Positions 9,965-19,721 are shown, counted from the first letter of the stretch. The stretch: 64,000 nt of DNA from Chryseobacterium ginsenosidimutans (GCF_024807225.1 NZ_JANUCO010000001.1:372001-436000); one strand, 5' to 3'. Translations and numbers: made by a program. The notes: generated by a model not told the origin, from the letters alone.

Positions 9965-10519
9965 TTATATTTCTTTCAAAATTTTGTAAACCAAATGAGT
10001 AGGAAGTCCCATTATCGTATAAAAGCTGCCATTTATATTTTTTATTTTCGACATTCCAAGCCATTCTTGGATGCCATAACTTCCTGCTTTGTCAAAGGGT
10101 TTGTAGTTCTGAATATAAAATTCTATTTCGCTATCTGAAATTTCATCAAATTCTACATCTGCCACATCGGTTTCTGTAATGGTTTTATCTAAAGTTTTAA
10201 TCGTAATTCCTGTATAAACCTGATGTGTTTTTCCTGAAAGAAGTTTCAGCATTTTTCTTGCATCGTCTTCATCCTGAGGTTTTCCAAGAAATTGATTGTC
10301 AATCGCAACAACCGTATCGGCTGTTAATAAAACTTCATCTTCTTCCAATTTTCGGAAAGCATCTGCTTTTAATTCTGATAAATATGCTGCAGACTCTCCT
10401 ACTTTGATATGTTCGGGAACAATTTCTTCACAATCGATTTTCACCAACTCAAATTCGAAGCCTAAACTTCCCAGTAATTCTTTTCTTCTTGGAGATTGTG
10501 ATGCTAATAATAATTTCAT
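9965..10519 (-). CDS. maf: Maf family nucleoside triphosphate pyrophosphatase
   Basis: House-cleaning enzyme hydrolysing dTTP, UTP or modified nucleotides to monophosphates. The 184-residue protein begins MKLLLASQSPRRKELL, the family signature, and has the catalytic LTADTVVAID segment. The ATG at 10519 is chosen over a TTG two codons upstream because the signature follows directly. It lies downstream of the KdsC-like gene on the minus strand with a 10-base gap, so the two are probably co-transcribed. Confidence 0.9.
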   Translation of the reverse strand: MKLLLASQSPRRKELLGSLGFEFELVKIDCEEIVPEHIKVGESAAYLSELKADAFRKLEEDEVLLTADTVVAIDNQFLGKPQDEDDARKMLKLLSGKTHQVYTGITIKTLDKTITETDVADVEFDEISDSEIEFYIQNYKPFDKAGSYGIQEWLGMSKIKNINGSFYTIMGLPTHLVYKILKEI

Positions 10520-10529
10520 TGTCAATTAA

Positions 10530-11048
10530 TTAAACAGATTGTGTGTTATCGTCATGCCAATTTCCCTGAACCTTCATTACCTGCTCGATCACATCGCGCA
10601 CTGCTCCACTTCCGCCTTTTATCGGAGAAATATAAGTGGAAATCCCTTTTACTTCGGGCACTGCATTTTCGGGACACGCTGCAATTGCAGAATTTTCCAT
10701 CATATGAATGTCCGGTAAATCGTCTCCCATCGTTAAAATTTCTTCGTTTTTAAGATGATGTTTTGCTTTAAAATCTTCAAAATCGACCATTTTATTATGA
10801 GATTTTGGGTAATAATCCTGAATTCCAAGGTAATTGATTCTGTGTTTCACCATTTCGTCATTTCCTCCTGTAATTACACCGATTATATAATTGTTTTTTA
10901 AAGCTTTTACGACTGCATAACCATCCAAGACGTTCATTACTCGCGACATATTTCCTCCCGGCATCAAATAGACGCTTCCGTCTGTGAAAACGCCGTCTAC
11001 ATCGAATACAAATGCTTTAATATCTTTTAATTTCTCTTTATAACTCAT
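10530..11048 (-). CDS. KdsC-like HAD phosphatase (3-deoxy-D-manno-octulosonate 8-phosphate phosphatase family)
   Basis: A 172-residue C0-type HAD hydrolase with nucleophile motif DVDGVFTDG and acidic motif GDDLPDI. KdsC removes phosphate from KDO-8-P in the lipopolysaccharide pathway, and the length and motif spacing fit. Its start overlaps the upstream DUF2520 gene by 11 bases, indicating a three-gene minus-strand operon with maf. Confidence 0.85.
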   Translation of the reverse strand: MSYKEKLKDIKAFVFDVDGVFTDGSVYLMPGGNMSRVMNVLDGYAVVKALKNNYIIGVITGGNDEMVKHRINYLGIQDYYPKSHNKMVDFEDFKAKHHLKNEEILTMGDDLPDIHMMENSAIAACPENAVPEVKGISTYISPIKGGSGAVRDVIEQVMKVQGNWHDDNTQSV

Positions 11049-11793
11049 ACATTTTTTGAATTGAGTGATTCATTGTTTTATAGATCTCAAGACTTTCATC
11101 TTTTAATAATTGCTCATGTAATTCCAGAATCCTTTTGTCGTTTCTTACGGCAGGTCCTGTTTGTGCTGATTTGGGTTCAATTTCATGAATTTTCTGAACG
11201 GTTTCATCAATTAACGGTAAAAAATAATCAAACGGAATTTCCTGAGAATCCGAAATTTCTTTTGCCCTTGAAAAAAGATGATTCACAAAATTACAGGCAA
11301 AAACTGCAGTCAAATGAATATATTTTCTTTTTTCATGCGTACTTTCCATGACGTTTTGGGAAATCTTGGAAGCGATTTCAAAAAGAATTTTTTTATCATC
11401 TTCATCTTCATTTTCTGTTTCAATAAAAAACGGAATTTTTGAATAATCCAGTTCTTTCGATTTTGAAAAGGTCTGCAAAGGATAAAGACTTGCTTTTCGA
11501 TAGTCTCCAGCTAATATTTCTTTCGGTAAAGAGCCGGAAGTATGAGCAACAAGACAATCTTTTTTAGTAATCAACTCAGAAACTTTTTCTACAGAATTGT
11601 CGCTTACACAAATAATATACAAATCCGCGTCAACTAAAATTTTAGTTGAATAAGGAATATTTAATTCTTCAGAAATTTTATTTAATTCATTTTCGTTCCT
11701 GCCAAAAATCTGCGCCAAAGGAATATTGTTCAGAACAAAGGCTTTTGCCATGTGATAGGCTACATTTCCGGAACCGATAATTACAATTTGCAT
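11038..11793 (-). CDS. Rossmann-like and DUF2520 domain protein
   Basis: A 251-residue protein with an N-terminal nucleotide-binding IGSGNVAYHMA motif and a helical DUF2520 half (HLTAVFACNFVNHLF region). The architecture resembles NADP-dependent pyrroline-5-carboxylate or ketopantoate reductases, but no reaction is established. It is the first gene of the minus-strand operon leading to the KdsC-like gene and maf. Confidence 0.82.
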   Translation of the reverse strand: MQIVIIGSGNVAYHMAKAFVLNNIPLAQIFGRNENELNKISEELNIPYSTKILVDADLYIICVSDNSVEKVSELITKKDCLVAHTSGSLPKEILAGDYRKASLYPLQTFSKSKELDYSKIPFFIETENEDEDDKKILFEIASKISQNVMESTHEKRKYIHLTAVFACNFVNHLFSRAKEISDSQEIPFDYFLPLIDETVQKIHEIEPKSAQTGPAVRNDKRILELHEQLLKDESLEIYKTMNHSIQKMYEL

Positions 11794-12290
11794 AAAACAA
11801 AGATAGGGTTTTTGGTCAGGAAGATGGGAGAGGGAAGTGGGAAGTTTTTATAATTTGAGGTTTTATTTTGGTTGTTTTTGATTTTTAATTTAAATTATTC
11901 TGTGTATTTTTTGTTTATAAAGGTACTATACTCTAAAAATAATATTGATATTCTTCCTACGTCAGATTGAGAAACGTCAGAGGTATTTTTTATTTATTCT
12001 CGCTGATTTTGCTGATTACGCAGATGTTTGTGTTTTTATTTGAGAAAAGATTCGTGAAAATCTGTGATTGAATGGTTGAGTAAATTTTTTTTAATCAAAT
12101 AATTATCAGTTAAATAAGATTTTAAATAACTGTACCATCGAGTATAAAAGGGAAAATTAGAATTATTATTAAAATCCATTTTATGCGGAATAGTGAAAAT
12201 TTATGTAAATAATTAATTTATTGGACTAAAAATTGAATAAGTAATTTAACTTTCAGCTATTTTTGTAATCCAAAACAGTGAAAGCATCTT
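11794..12290. other. Intergenic region between divergent genes
   Basis: This 497-base AT-rich spacer holds no supported gene. It contains a purine-rich fragment (about 11819-11843) resembling the GGAAGATGGGAG repeat near 50.5 kb. A CTGATTTTGCTGATTACGCAGATG fragment near 12003-12027 resembles decayed repeats elsewhere in the window. The sigma-factor promoter is at its right end. Confidence 0.5.
12233..12265 (+). promoter_or_regulatory. Promoter of the ECF sigma-factor operon
   Basis: TTG at 12233-12235 and TATTTTTG at 12258-12265 are separated by 22 bases, matching the flavobacterial housekeeping consensus. The leader to the ATG is short. Confidence 0.5.
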
Positions 12291-12842
12291 ATGAAGATTA
12301 AGGACGCGGAAATTATTTCGTTGATGCAAAATCCACGAACTCTGGAGCAGGGAGTTCGCGCGTTGATGGATGCTTATCAAAGTAGATTGTATTGGCACAT
12401 AAGAAGAATTATTGTGGACGGAGATCTTGCTCAGGATACATTGCAGGAGACTTTTATTAAAGCTTATCAGAATTTTCACCAGTTCAAAAACGATAGTCAA
12501 CTGTACACATGGCTGTACAGAATCGCTACCAACGAAGCATTACAGCAAATAAATAAGATGAAGAAGATGCAGAAAACTGATGAAGATCCTGAATATTATA
12601 TGCAAAATCTGGTCGCCGATAATACAGAAGGAGATGCCGAGGAAATACAGATTCTACTACAGAACGCTATACAGAGCCTGCCCGAAAAGCAGAAACTGGT
12701 ATTTATGATGCGGTATTATGATGATTTGCCTTACGAAGAGATATCAAAAATTGTAGATATGTCGGTAGGGACGTTGAAAACGAATTATCATTATGCCAAA
12801 CAAAAAATAGAAGATTATATTAAGCAAAATTACGAGAGATAA
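12291..12842 (+). CDS. ECF-type sigma-70 family RNA polymerase sigma factor
   Basis: A 183-residue alternative sigma factor. Region 2 contains DLAQDTLQETFIKAYQNF and YTWLYRIATNEA. Region 4 contains LPEKQKLVFMMRYYDDLPYEEISKI followed by MSVGTLKTNYHYAKQK. It heads a compact operon with a single-pass membrane protein and a Spy-like periplasmic protein, the usual order of sigma factor, anti-sigma factor and envelope effector. An envelope-stress role is inferred from this order. Confidence 0.9.
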   Translation: MKIKDAEIISLMQNPRTLEQGVRALMDAYQSRLYWHIRRIIVDGDLAQDTLQETFIKAYQNFHQFKNDSQLYTWLYRIATNEALQQINKMKKMQKTDEDPEYYMQNLVADNTEGDAEEIQILLQNAIQSLPEKQKLVFMMRYYDDLPYEEISKIVDMSVGTLKTNYHYAKQKIEDYIKQNYER

Positions 12843-12860
12843 TTTTTGAAAAACAGCAAG

Positions 12861-13493
12861 ATGAAAGACTTTGATCTAGAAAAATTAGAACGCAAAAATA
12901 TCTATAAAGTCCCTGAAAATTTGTTTGAAAATATTCAAGGAAAGGTATTGAGCGGATTAAATGATTTTGATCTAGAAAAATTAGAACGTAAAAATATTTA
13001 CACAGTTCCTGAGAATTTATTCGAAAATATTCAGGAAAATGTATTGAAGAATGTTTTGCCAGCCAAAAAAGCGCCAATTTTCAAGATGAATTGGGCATAT
13101 GCTGCAGCGGCATCTTTGGCTTTGATTTTTGGAGCAACTTTTGTCTTCAATAATGATCATGCAAACGGAACGGAGAATTCTCAGGCGGAATATACTTCGA
13201 ATACCTCGGAAACAAAGACTGAAGGCGAGATCGCTTATGAAACTTTAAAATCTGATTTAACTTCTGTTGAAAATAATAATCAAACAGTTGAAAATCAGAT
13301 TGATGATAAATCTTATGCTCAGGATAATGGAGCGGGAAAGGCTATAACTGAGACAAAAGCTGAAACAGTAAAACCTGTTAAAAAACAAAATGAAGCTCAA
13401 GTAAACGAGTATCTGGATTCTTTCTCAAATTCTGAAATTTCGGAATTAGCAAGTAATTCTACTCAGGACGTTTATTTGGATTTATATAACTAA
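12861..13493 (+). CDS. Putative anti-sigma factor, single-pass membrane protein with duplicated N-terminal unit
   Basis: About 210 residues. The cytoplasmic N-terminus is two near-identical 32-residue units (DFDLEKLERKNIYxVPENLF). One membrane helix follows (WAYAAAASLALIFGATFVF) and then an acidic, Asn/Thr-rich outer part. No zinc-binding HxxxCxxC motif is present. The ATG at 12861 is chosen because the first repeat starts there; an upstream TTG is less likely. Its place 18 bases after the sigma-factor gene and its topology suggest it restrains that sigma factor. Confidence 0.7.
   Translation: MKDFDLEKLERKNIYKVPENLFENIQGKVLSGLNDFDLEKLERKNIYTVPENLFENIQENVLKNVLPAKKAPIFKMNWAYAAAASLALIFGATFVFNNDHANGTENSQAEYTSNTSETKTEGEIAYETLKSDLTSVENNNQTVENQIDDKSYAQDNGAGKAITETKAETVKPVKKQNEAQVNEYLDSFSNSEISELASNSTQDVYLDLYN
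12867..13058 (+). repeat. Tandem duplication of a 96-base coding unit
   Basis: Units 12867-12962 and 12963-13058 are highly similar and in frame, duplicating 32 residues. Many differences are synonymous, so the duplication is not very recent. Confidence 0.85.
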
Positions 13494-13498
13494 AAAAG

Positions 13499-14011
13499 AT
13501 GAAAAAGATATTATTTACACTTTTTATTATTTATGGTTTTGGCTTGAATGCCCAAAGGACGGATTACGACTGGAAAAAAATGGACCCTAAACAAAGAAAA
13601 GAGGTAATAAACAATCTTTCTCCGGAAGAAAGAAAGTCGCTTCTCACCAAGTTCAGGAACAATATGGTAATGGATAATCTGAATATTGACCCAAGCGATA
13701 AAACTGAATTTACAGAAATTTATAATGAATATCTGGACAGTCAGAAGCAAATAAAAAGCCAGTTTAATTCTAATTTTAATCCCGAAACTTTATCTGATGA
13801 TGAAGCCAAAGCCAAGCTACAGCAAAGCTTTGAAGTAGGGCAGAAATTATTAGATAACCGCAAAAAATATGCTGATAAAATGCAGCAGATAATACCTTGC
13901 CAGAAAGTCTTGAAGCTGTTTCAGTCTGAAGGAATGATGAGAGATAAAATGAACGAAAGAAAGCCTCACGGAAACAACAACAATGCTGCAAGACCGAAGC
14001 AAGACCCATAA
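13499..14011 (+). CDS. Spy/CpxP-like periplasmic protein
   Basis: A 170-residue exported protein with an N-terminal signal peptide ending around LNAQ. The mature part is helical, with LSPEERKSLLTKFRNNM and long charged helices and a Pro/Asn/Lys-rich tail. This resembles Spy/CpxP-type envelope chaperones, but LTXXQ motifs are not clear. It is the third gene of the sigma-factor operon (5-base gap) and could feed back on the envelope signal. Function is inference. Confidence 0.6.
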   Translation: MKKILFTLFIIYGFGLNAQRTDYDWKKMDPKQRKEVINNLSPEERKSLLTKFRNNMVMDNLNIDPSDKTEFTEIYNEYLDSQKQIKSQFNSNFNPETLSDDEAKAKLQQSFEVGQKLLDNRKKYADKMQQIIPCQKVLKLFQSEGMMRDKMNERKPHGNNNNAARPKQDP

Positions 14012-14032
14012 TAGTTTATTTTTTTAATGTTG

Positions 14033-14070
14033 GACGACTCTTACAAAACTTTTTTGTGAGAGTCGTTTAA
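14033..14070 (+). terminator. Terminator of the sigma-factor operon
   Basis: ACGACTCTTACAAAA pairs with TTTTGTGAGAGTCGT with one wobble, followed by TTTAATTTT. Confidence 0.7.
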
Positions 14071-14085
14071 TTTTAAACTTATTTC

Positions 14086-14093
14086 TATTTTTG
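14086..14093 (+). promoter_or_regulatory. -7 box for the secreted protein gene at 14.1 kb
   Basis: TATTTTTG matches TAnnTTTG and lies 16 bases before the ATG. The -33 box is weak. Confidence 0.4.
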
Positions 14094-14109
14094 CGGGAAA
14101 TTATTAATC

Positions 14110-15141
14110 ATGAAAAAAACACTTTTGTTCTTTTTATTTTCAGTATTCATTTCTGCTCAGAAAAATCAGTTTATAGAACTTAGGGGTAATATAAAAGATA
14201 AAAATCATGTCGCGCAATCTCTTACTTTGCTTGATAAGAGAGAAGATAAAACCATAGGAATTGTTTCTCACAGGAAAAAGCCTTTTGAAGTAAAATTTGA
14301 AAAAGATGATCTGGAAAAATTATTTTCAGATTGGTTTTTAGAAGATAATAAAGAACGAGGAAAGACTCAATATTTCCTTATGTTGGAAGAACTAAAGGTT
14401 AATGATATTCCTGCTGAAAGATCAGTTACAGGACATCTGGAAATGCGGATGTCTACCTTTTTAAAAAGAAATGACAAATATTATTTTTTGAAGAAAATTA
14501 GAATTTCAAAAGATTATCCGCAAAGAGATCATGCTTATATCACGAGAGCTATCGCGGCCAAAATATCAGCAGAATTAACCAATATTGTAAAGGATTCATA
14601 TACTGAAACTGGTTTGAATGTTCCTATTTCTGAGACCGATCTTGGAAATTATGAAAAAATAATTTCAGAACAGTTGCCGGTTTATAGTTCGCAGTCTTTT
14701 ACAGATGGAGTCTACAGAGATTATAAATCATTTGCAGAACAAAAGCCGGATAAAGAATTTACAGTAAGAAAGAATAAAGATGGCATGATTAAAGGGGTGA
14801 AAAGAGTCGATGGTTATGATAATTTGAGTAAAGATATTTTTGCAATCATCGATAACGGAATTGCTTATAAAAAAACACCCATAAGTATCATCGAAATTGA
14901 AAAAGATGATGAAGGGATTTTTATAATGGCATCTCAGGAAGAAATCTTTCCTCAATATACCAGTACATCGATTATTGTAGGAAAAGGCGCTTCTGGTGTT
15001 ATTGCAGGTATAGTAGTAGCTGTAATAGTAGATGTTGCAGCCTCAAAAATCCGCAAGCAGAATGCAATGTATTATAGAGTGGGAATTGATAAGCTTACAG
15101 GAGAATATATTTTGCCCGAAGACTTTGGTAAATCTAAATAG
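14110..15141 (+). CDS. Hypothetical secreted protein
   Basis: A 343-residue protein with a signal peptide (KKTLLFFLFSVFISAQ). I do not recognise a domain in the first 280 residues. Near residue 295 is a Gly/Val/Ala-rich hydrophobic stretch (GKGASGVIAGIVVAVIVDVAA) that could be a membrane helix or insertion segment. It has its own promoter and terminator, so it appears monocistronic. Confidence 0.65.
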   Translation: MKKTLLFFLFSVFISAQKNQFIELRGNIKDKNHVAQSLTLLDKREDKTIGIVSHRKKPFEVKFEKDDLEKLFSDWFLEDNKERGKTQYFLMLEELKVNDIPAERSVTGHLEMRMSTFLKRNDKYYFLKKIRISKDYPQRDHAYITRAIAAKISAELTNIVKDSYTETGLNVPISETDLGNYEKIISEQLPVYSSQSFTDGVYRDYKSFAEQKPDKEFTVRKNKDGMIKGVKRVDGYDNLSKDIFAIIDNGIAYKKTPISIIEIEKDDEGIFIMASQEEIFPQYTSTSIIVGKGASGVIAGIVVAVIVDVAASKIRKQNAMYYRVGIDKLTGEYILPEDFGKSK

Positions 15142-15149
15142 AACAACAA

Positions 15150-15176
15150 AAAAGAGAGACACACTGTCTCTCTTTT
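15150..15176. terminator. Bidirectional terminator
   Basis: AAAAGAGAGAC and GTCTCTCTTTT arms with a short loop lie between convergent genes. Confidence 0.8.
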
Positions 15177-15179
15177 GCT

Positions 15180-17469
15180 TTATTTCTTATCTGTAGAATA
15201 AGAATAAGGAAAATCTTTTTCGTTGGTTCCCCTTTCTTTATTTGGTTGAGGAATCATATCAAACTTTAAGGTTACTCCTTTCATTAATTCTTCATGACTT
15301 AGCCAATTTTTAGAATATTTTTTACTGTTGAATTTTAATGAATTGACATATCGATTTTCGTCGCTATTATTATCAGCTTTAATCTCAATATTTTTTCCAT
15401 TTTCTAAATGAATCGTAGCTTTTTTAAACAATGGAGCGCCCAGAAACATACTGATCCGTTGCGGGAGTTACAGGATAAAAACCAAGCGCCGAGAAAATAT
15501 ACCACGCCGAAGTTTGTCCGTTATCTTCATCACCACAATAGCCGTCGGGAGTTGGCTGATATAATCGATTCATTGTTTCGCGAACCCAATATTGTGTTTT
15601 CCAGGGTTCTCCGGAATAATTATAGAGATAAATAATATGTTGAGCAGGCTGATTTCCATGAGCATATTGTCCCATATTGGCGTTCACCATTTCCTGAATT
15701 TCGTGAATTGTTGAGCCATAATAAGAATCATCAAAAACAGGAGGCATTTCAAAAACTTTATCTAAATTTTTCGAAAACTCTTTTCTTCCGCCCATCAATT
15801 TTGCCAGTCCCTCAATATCCTGAAAAACCGACCATGTATAATGCCATGAATTTCCCTCTGTAAAAGCATCGCCCCATTTAAAAGGATTAAAAGGTGCCTG
15901 AAAACTCCCATCCTGATTTCTTCCACGTGCTAATTTTGTTTCCGGATCGATCACTTTCTGGAAATTCTGTGAGCGTCTGTAATATTCTCCCCATTCAGAT
16001 TCTGGCTTTCCTAAAGCTTTTCCTAATTGAGCAATCGCGAAATCATCATAAGCATATTCCAATGTTCTCGCTGCATTTTCATCAATTTTTACATCATAAG
16101 GAACGTAGCCTAATTTTTTATAATATTCAATTCCCAATCTTCCGGTTGCTTGCGGGCCTTCATTATTTGCGCCGTGAAGCAAAGCCTGATACAAAGTTTC
16201 AATATCGTAACCTCGAAGACCCTTCATATAGGCATCTGCAACCACAGAAGCAGAATTATTTCCAATCATAATATCAGAATACGATGGGCTCGACCATTCC
16301 GGCAACCAACCGCCTTCTTTATAATCGCTTATTAAGCCTTTTTGCATCTCCACATTGATGCTTGGATAAACTAAATTTAAGAAAGGGTAGAGCGCTCTGA
16401 AAGTGTCCCAAAAACCTGTTCCTGCAAAGCGATATCCAGCTTCCGTTTTCCCTGAATATGGACTATAATGAACAATTTCTCCGGCTTTATTGATCTCATA
16501 CATTTTATGCGGGAAACACAACATTCTGTAGAGTGAAGAATAGAAAGTTCTCATTTGGTCAATCGTTCCGCCCGCGACTTCAACTCTTTTTAATTTTTCA
16601 TTCCAAGCTAATTTTGCTTTTTTAAAAGTATCGTCGAAAGAATCTTTACTTAATTCTCTTTGTAAATTCAATTCTGCCTGTTCTAAACTAATAAAAGATG
16701 AAGCAATTCTTAAATTCACTTTCTCACCTTTTTTTGTGGCAAAACCAACAACCGCCCCGCAATGATCTCCTGTAATTTCTAAGGTATCTTTTACAAAATC
16801 TTTATCTTTCCAAGTTGAATATTTTGTGAAAGGTTTATCAGCGTAAATCACAAAATAATTCTTAAAACCAACCAATTTTCCACGCGAATATTTCGTTGAA
16901 TAACCAACAATTTTATTTTGAGAAGGAATAATCGTAATACTTGAACCTTTATCAAAAGCATCCACCACAAACCATGAATTCTTGGAATCGGGATAAGTTA
17001 GGCGCATTTGTGCGGCTCTTTCAGTTGGCGTTATTTCTGCGGTTACATTATGGTCTGCCAAATAAACACTATAATAATATGGTTTTGAAACTTCCGATTT
17101 ATGAGAAAACCAACTTGCTCTTTCCTCTTCATTAAAACGCATTTTTCCGGTTATGGGCATGATAGAAAACATTCCGTAATCGTTCATCCAAGGCGATGGT
17201 TGATGGGTTTGTTTGATTCCACGGATTTTATCTGCATCGTAAGTGTATTGCCATCCGTTTCCGTTTTTTCCGGTTTGAGGTGTCCAGAGATTCATTCCGT
17301 GAGGAACAGCAATGGCAGGATACGTATTTCCGTTGGATAATGAAGGTTTTGAAAGTGAACCGATCAAAGGATTGACAAATTCTTCAGGATTTTCCGGTGC
17401 TTTTTCAATCCACTGCGATTTGAAATACACAAATGGAATAATTAAAAGGAATAAAAGAACTTTTTTCAT
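15180..17469 (-). CDS. GH92 family alpha-mannosidase, frameshifted near the 3' end
   Basis: Secreted calcium-dependent exo-alpha-mannosidase family enzyme that trims mannose from glycans. It has a signal peptide (KKVLLFLLIIPFVYFKSQ). The GH92 start FVNPLIGS follows, then NTYPAIAVPHGM, the catalytic-half GFWDTFRALYPF and the C-terminal GYCGDEDNGQTSAWYIFSALG. The uncorrected frame stops early at 15424. Reading GTTTC (minus strand; plus GAAAC 15443-15447) as GTTC joins DQYVLGAPLFKKATIHLENG and gives 762 residues. No PUL partners such as SusC/SusD are adjacent. Confidence 0.88.
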
Positions 17470-17575
17470 GAGTAAAAGTAAGTTTTGGCTTTCTGTAAAG
17501 ATTTTTTAAAGTGAAAAGTTAGAGAATTTATAAAGAATAAAAGTGAGTTTTTCATTTTTATTGGTTTTCCTCTCT

Positions 17576-17660
17576 GTTTGTCATCCCGTAGGGATCTAGG
17601 CAAAGTTATTAGATATTAATTTGGAAAGATTCGTGTTTAGATCCCTACGGGATGACAAAC
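17576..17660. repeat. Interspersed repeat with 23-bp perfect terminal inverted repeats
   Basis: Arms 17576-17598 and 17638-17660 are perfect reverse complements (beginning GTTTGTCATCCCGTAGGGAT). A diverged copy of arm and interior lies in reverse orientation at 37172-37237. No coding capacity. Confidence 0.8.
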
Positions 17661-17694
17661 GGAGCGTTTATTCGAAATCTTGAAAGGAACGGCT

Positions 17695-17815
17695 GCAATC
17701 TTAGCCCCGATCGCAGCTTTTGTTTGAGCTCATTTTGTTTATGTATCGGCGCGGCAGCAAAGCCGCCGCGCCGATACATAAACAAAATAGCGAGTGCGAA
17801 GAGCGGGAAATAGCT
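17695..17815. repeat. REP-like palindromic element with a 24-bp GC-rich stem
   Basis: Arms 17732-17755 and 17765-17788 are perfectly complementary around a 9-base loop. They are framed by AGCCCCGATCGCAGC on the left and GAAGAGCGGGAAATAGC on the right. This frame resembles palindromic units I know from many flavobacterial genomes. GC content is far above its surroundings and there is no T tract, so it is not a plain terminator. Confidence 0.75.
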
Positions 17816-17897
17816 TCTAAAAAAATTAAATCATTTTAAGCTTTAAATTAAATTTTTACGTGACAAAATAAGAATGAGGAATTGTCTTGCTTTTTTT

Positions 17898-17905
17898 TAT
17901 CTTTG
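17898..17905 (+). promoter_or_regulatory. -7 box for lepA
   Basis: TATCTTTG matches TAnnTTTG, 19 bases before the lepA ATG. The -33 element is unclear. Confidence 0.4.
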
Positions 17906-17924
17906 CAAATTACAAGGTTCTTAA

Positions 17925-19721
17925 ATGAAAAACATACGAAATTTTTGCATAATCGCTCATATCGACCACGGTAAAAGTACTTTGGCGGATCGACTATTGG
18001 AATATACCAATACGGTAACCCAAAGAGAATTACAGTCTCAGACGCTGGATGATATGGATTTGGAGAAAGAACGTGGGATTACGATAAAATCTCACGCCAT
18101 CCAAATGGATTATGAGCTTAATGGCGAAAAATATATTTTAAATCTGATTGATACACCGGGACACGTAGATTTCTCTTACGAAGTTTCCCGTTCTATTGCT
18201 GCTTGTGAAGGGGCGCTTTTGATTGTGGATGCTGCTCAAAGTATTCAGGCACAGACAATTAGTAATCTTTATTTGGCGTTAGAAAACGACTTAGAAATTA
18301 TTCCTATTCTTAATAAAATCGATCTTCCATCTGCAAATCCGGAAGAAGTTACCGATGAAATCATGGGTCTTTTGGGATGTAAATACGAAGATGTTCTGAG
18401 AGTTTCCGGGAAAACAGGAGAAGGTGTTCATGATTTGTTGGAACAGATTGTCAACAGGATTCCGGCTCCGGTTGGAGATCCGAAAGCCCCGCTTCAGGCA
18501 TTGATTTTTGACTCTGTTTACAATCCTTTCAGAGGGATAGAAGCATATTTCAAAGTGGTGAACGGAAGTATTTCTAAAAACGAAAAGATTAAATTTTTCG
18601 CAACAGGAAAGGAATATGGCGCAGATGAGGTGGGAACTTTAAAACTAAAGCAAGTTCCAAAGAAAACAATCGAATGTGGTGATGTAGGTTACATTATTTC
18701 TGGTATTAAAGATGCAAGAGAAGTAAAAGTAGGTGATACGATTACCTCTTTTGTAAATCCTGCGGACGCTGCAATCGATGGTTTTGAAGAAGTAAAACCA
18801 ATGGTTTTTGCCGGAATTTATCCTATTGAATCTGAAGACTTTGAGGAACTAAGATTCTCATTAGAAAAATTAAGATTGAATGATGCTTCTTTGGTTTTCG
18901 AACCCGAAAGTTCAGCAGCACTTGGTTTTGGTTTCCGTTGCGGATTCTTAGGGATGCTTCACATGGAAATCGTTCAGGAACGTCTGGAGAGAGAGTTTAA
19001 TATGAACGTTATCACAACGGTTCCCAACGTTTCATACCATGGATATTCTAAAAAAGACCCCGAAACTACAATTTTAATCAACAACCCGTCTGAAATGATT
19101 GATCCCAATCTTTTAGACCGAGTTGAAGAGCCTTATATAAAAGCTTCTATTATCACTAAATCTGATTTCGTGGGGGCTGTAATGACGCTTTGTATCGAGA
19201 AAAGAGGGGAGATTGTAAACCAAAGTTATTTAACGGCAGACAGAGTAGAACTAACCTTCAATATGCCTTTGGCAGAGGTTGTTTTCGACTTCTACGACCG
19301 TCTAAAATCCATTTCTAAAGGATATGCATCATTTGATTATTCACCAATCGGAATGCGTTCTTCGAAATTGGTGAAAATGGATATTCTGATTAACGGAGAT
19401 ATGGTAGATGCTTTATCTTCATTAATTCACGATTCTAATGCGTATTACATCGGTAAAAAGATGTGTGAAAAACTTCGTGAACTGATCCCGAGACAGCAGT
19501 TTGATATTGCTGTTCAGGCAGCTTTGGGAGCGAAAGTTATCGCCAGAGAAACCATTAAAGCATTAAGAAAAGACGTTACTGCAAAATGTTACGGAGGAGA
19601 TATTTCAAGAAAGAGAAAGCTTCTTGAGAAGCAGAAAGAAGGTAAAAAGAAAATGAAGCAGATTGGTAGAGTAGAAGTGCCGCAATCGGCGTTTATGGCT
19701 GTTTTGAAACTGAATGATTAG
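17925..19721 (+). CDS. lepA: Elongation factor 4 (LepA), ribosome back-translocase GTPase
   Basis: A 598-residue translational GTPase, full family length. G1 is AHIDHGKST, the switch I region is RGITIK, G3 is DTPGH and G4 is NKID. The C-terminal EF4-specific domain with IPRQQFDIAVQAALGAKVIARET and CYGGDISRKRKLLEKQKEGKKKMK is intact. It acts on stalled ribosomes. It appears monocistronic, with a REP-like spacer upstream and a terminator downstream. Confidence 0.97.
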   Translation: MKNIRNFCIIAHIDHGKSTLADRLLEYTNTVTQRELQSQTLDDMDLEKERGITIKSHAIQMDYELNGEKYILNLIDTPGHVDFSYEVSRSIAACEGALLIVDAAQSIQAQTISNLYLALENDLEIIPILNKIDLPSANPEEVTDEIMGLLGCKYEDVLRVSGKTGEGVHDLLEQIVNRIPAPVGDPKAPLQALIFDSVYNPFRGIEAYFKVVNGSISKNEKIKFFATGKEYGADEVGTLKLKQVPKKTIECGDVGYIISGIKDAREVKVGDTITSFVNPADAAIDGFEEVKPMVFAGIYPIESEDFEELRFSLEKLRLNDASLVFEPESSAALGFGFRCGFLGMLHMEIVQERLEREFNMNVITTVPNVSYHGYSKKDPETTILINNPSEMIDPNLLDRVEEPYIKASIITKSDFVGAVMTLCIEKRGEIVNQSYLTADRVELTFNMPLAEVVFDFYDRLKSISKGYASFDYSPIGMRSSKLVKMDILINGDMVDALSSLIHDSNAYYIGKKMCEKLRELIPRQQFDIAVQAALGAKVIARETIKALRKDVTAKCYGGDISRKRKLLEKQKEGKKKMKQIGRVEVPQSAFMAVLKLND

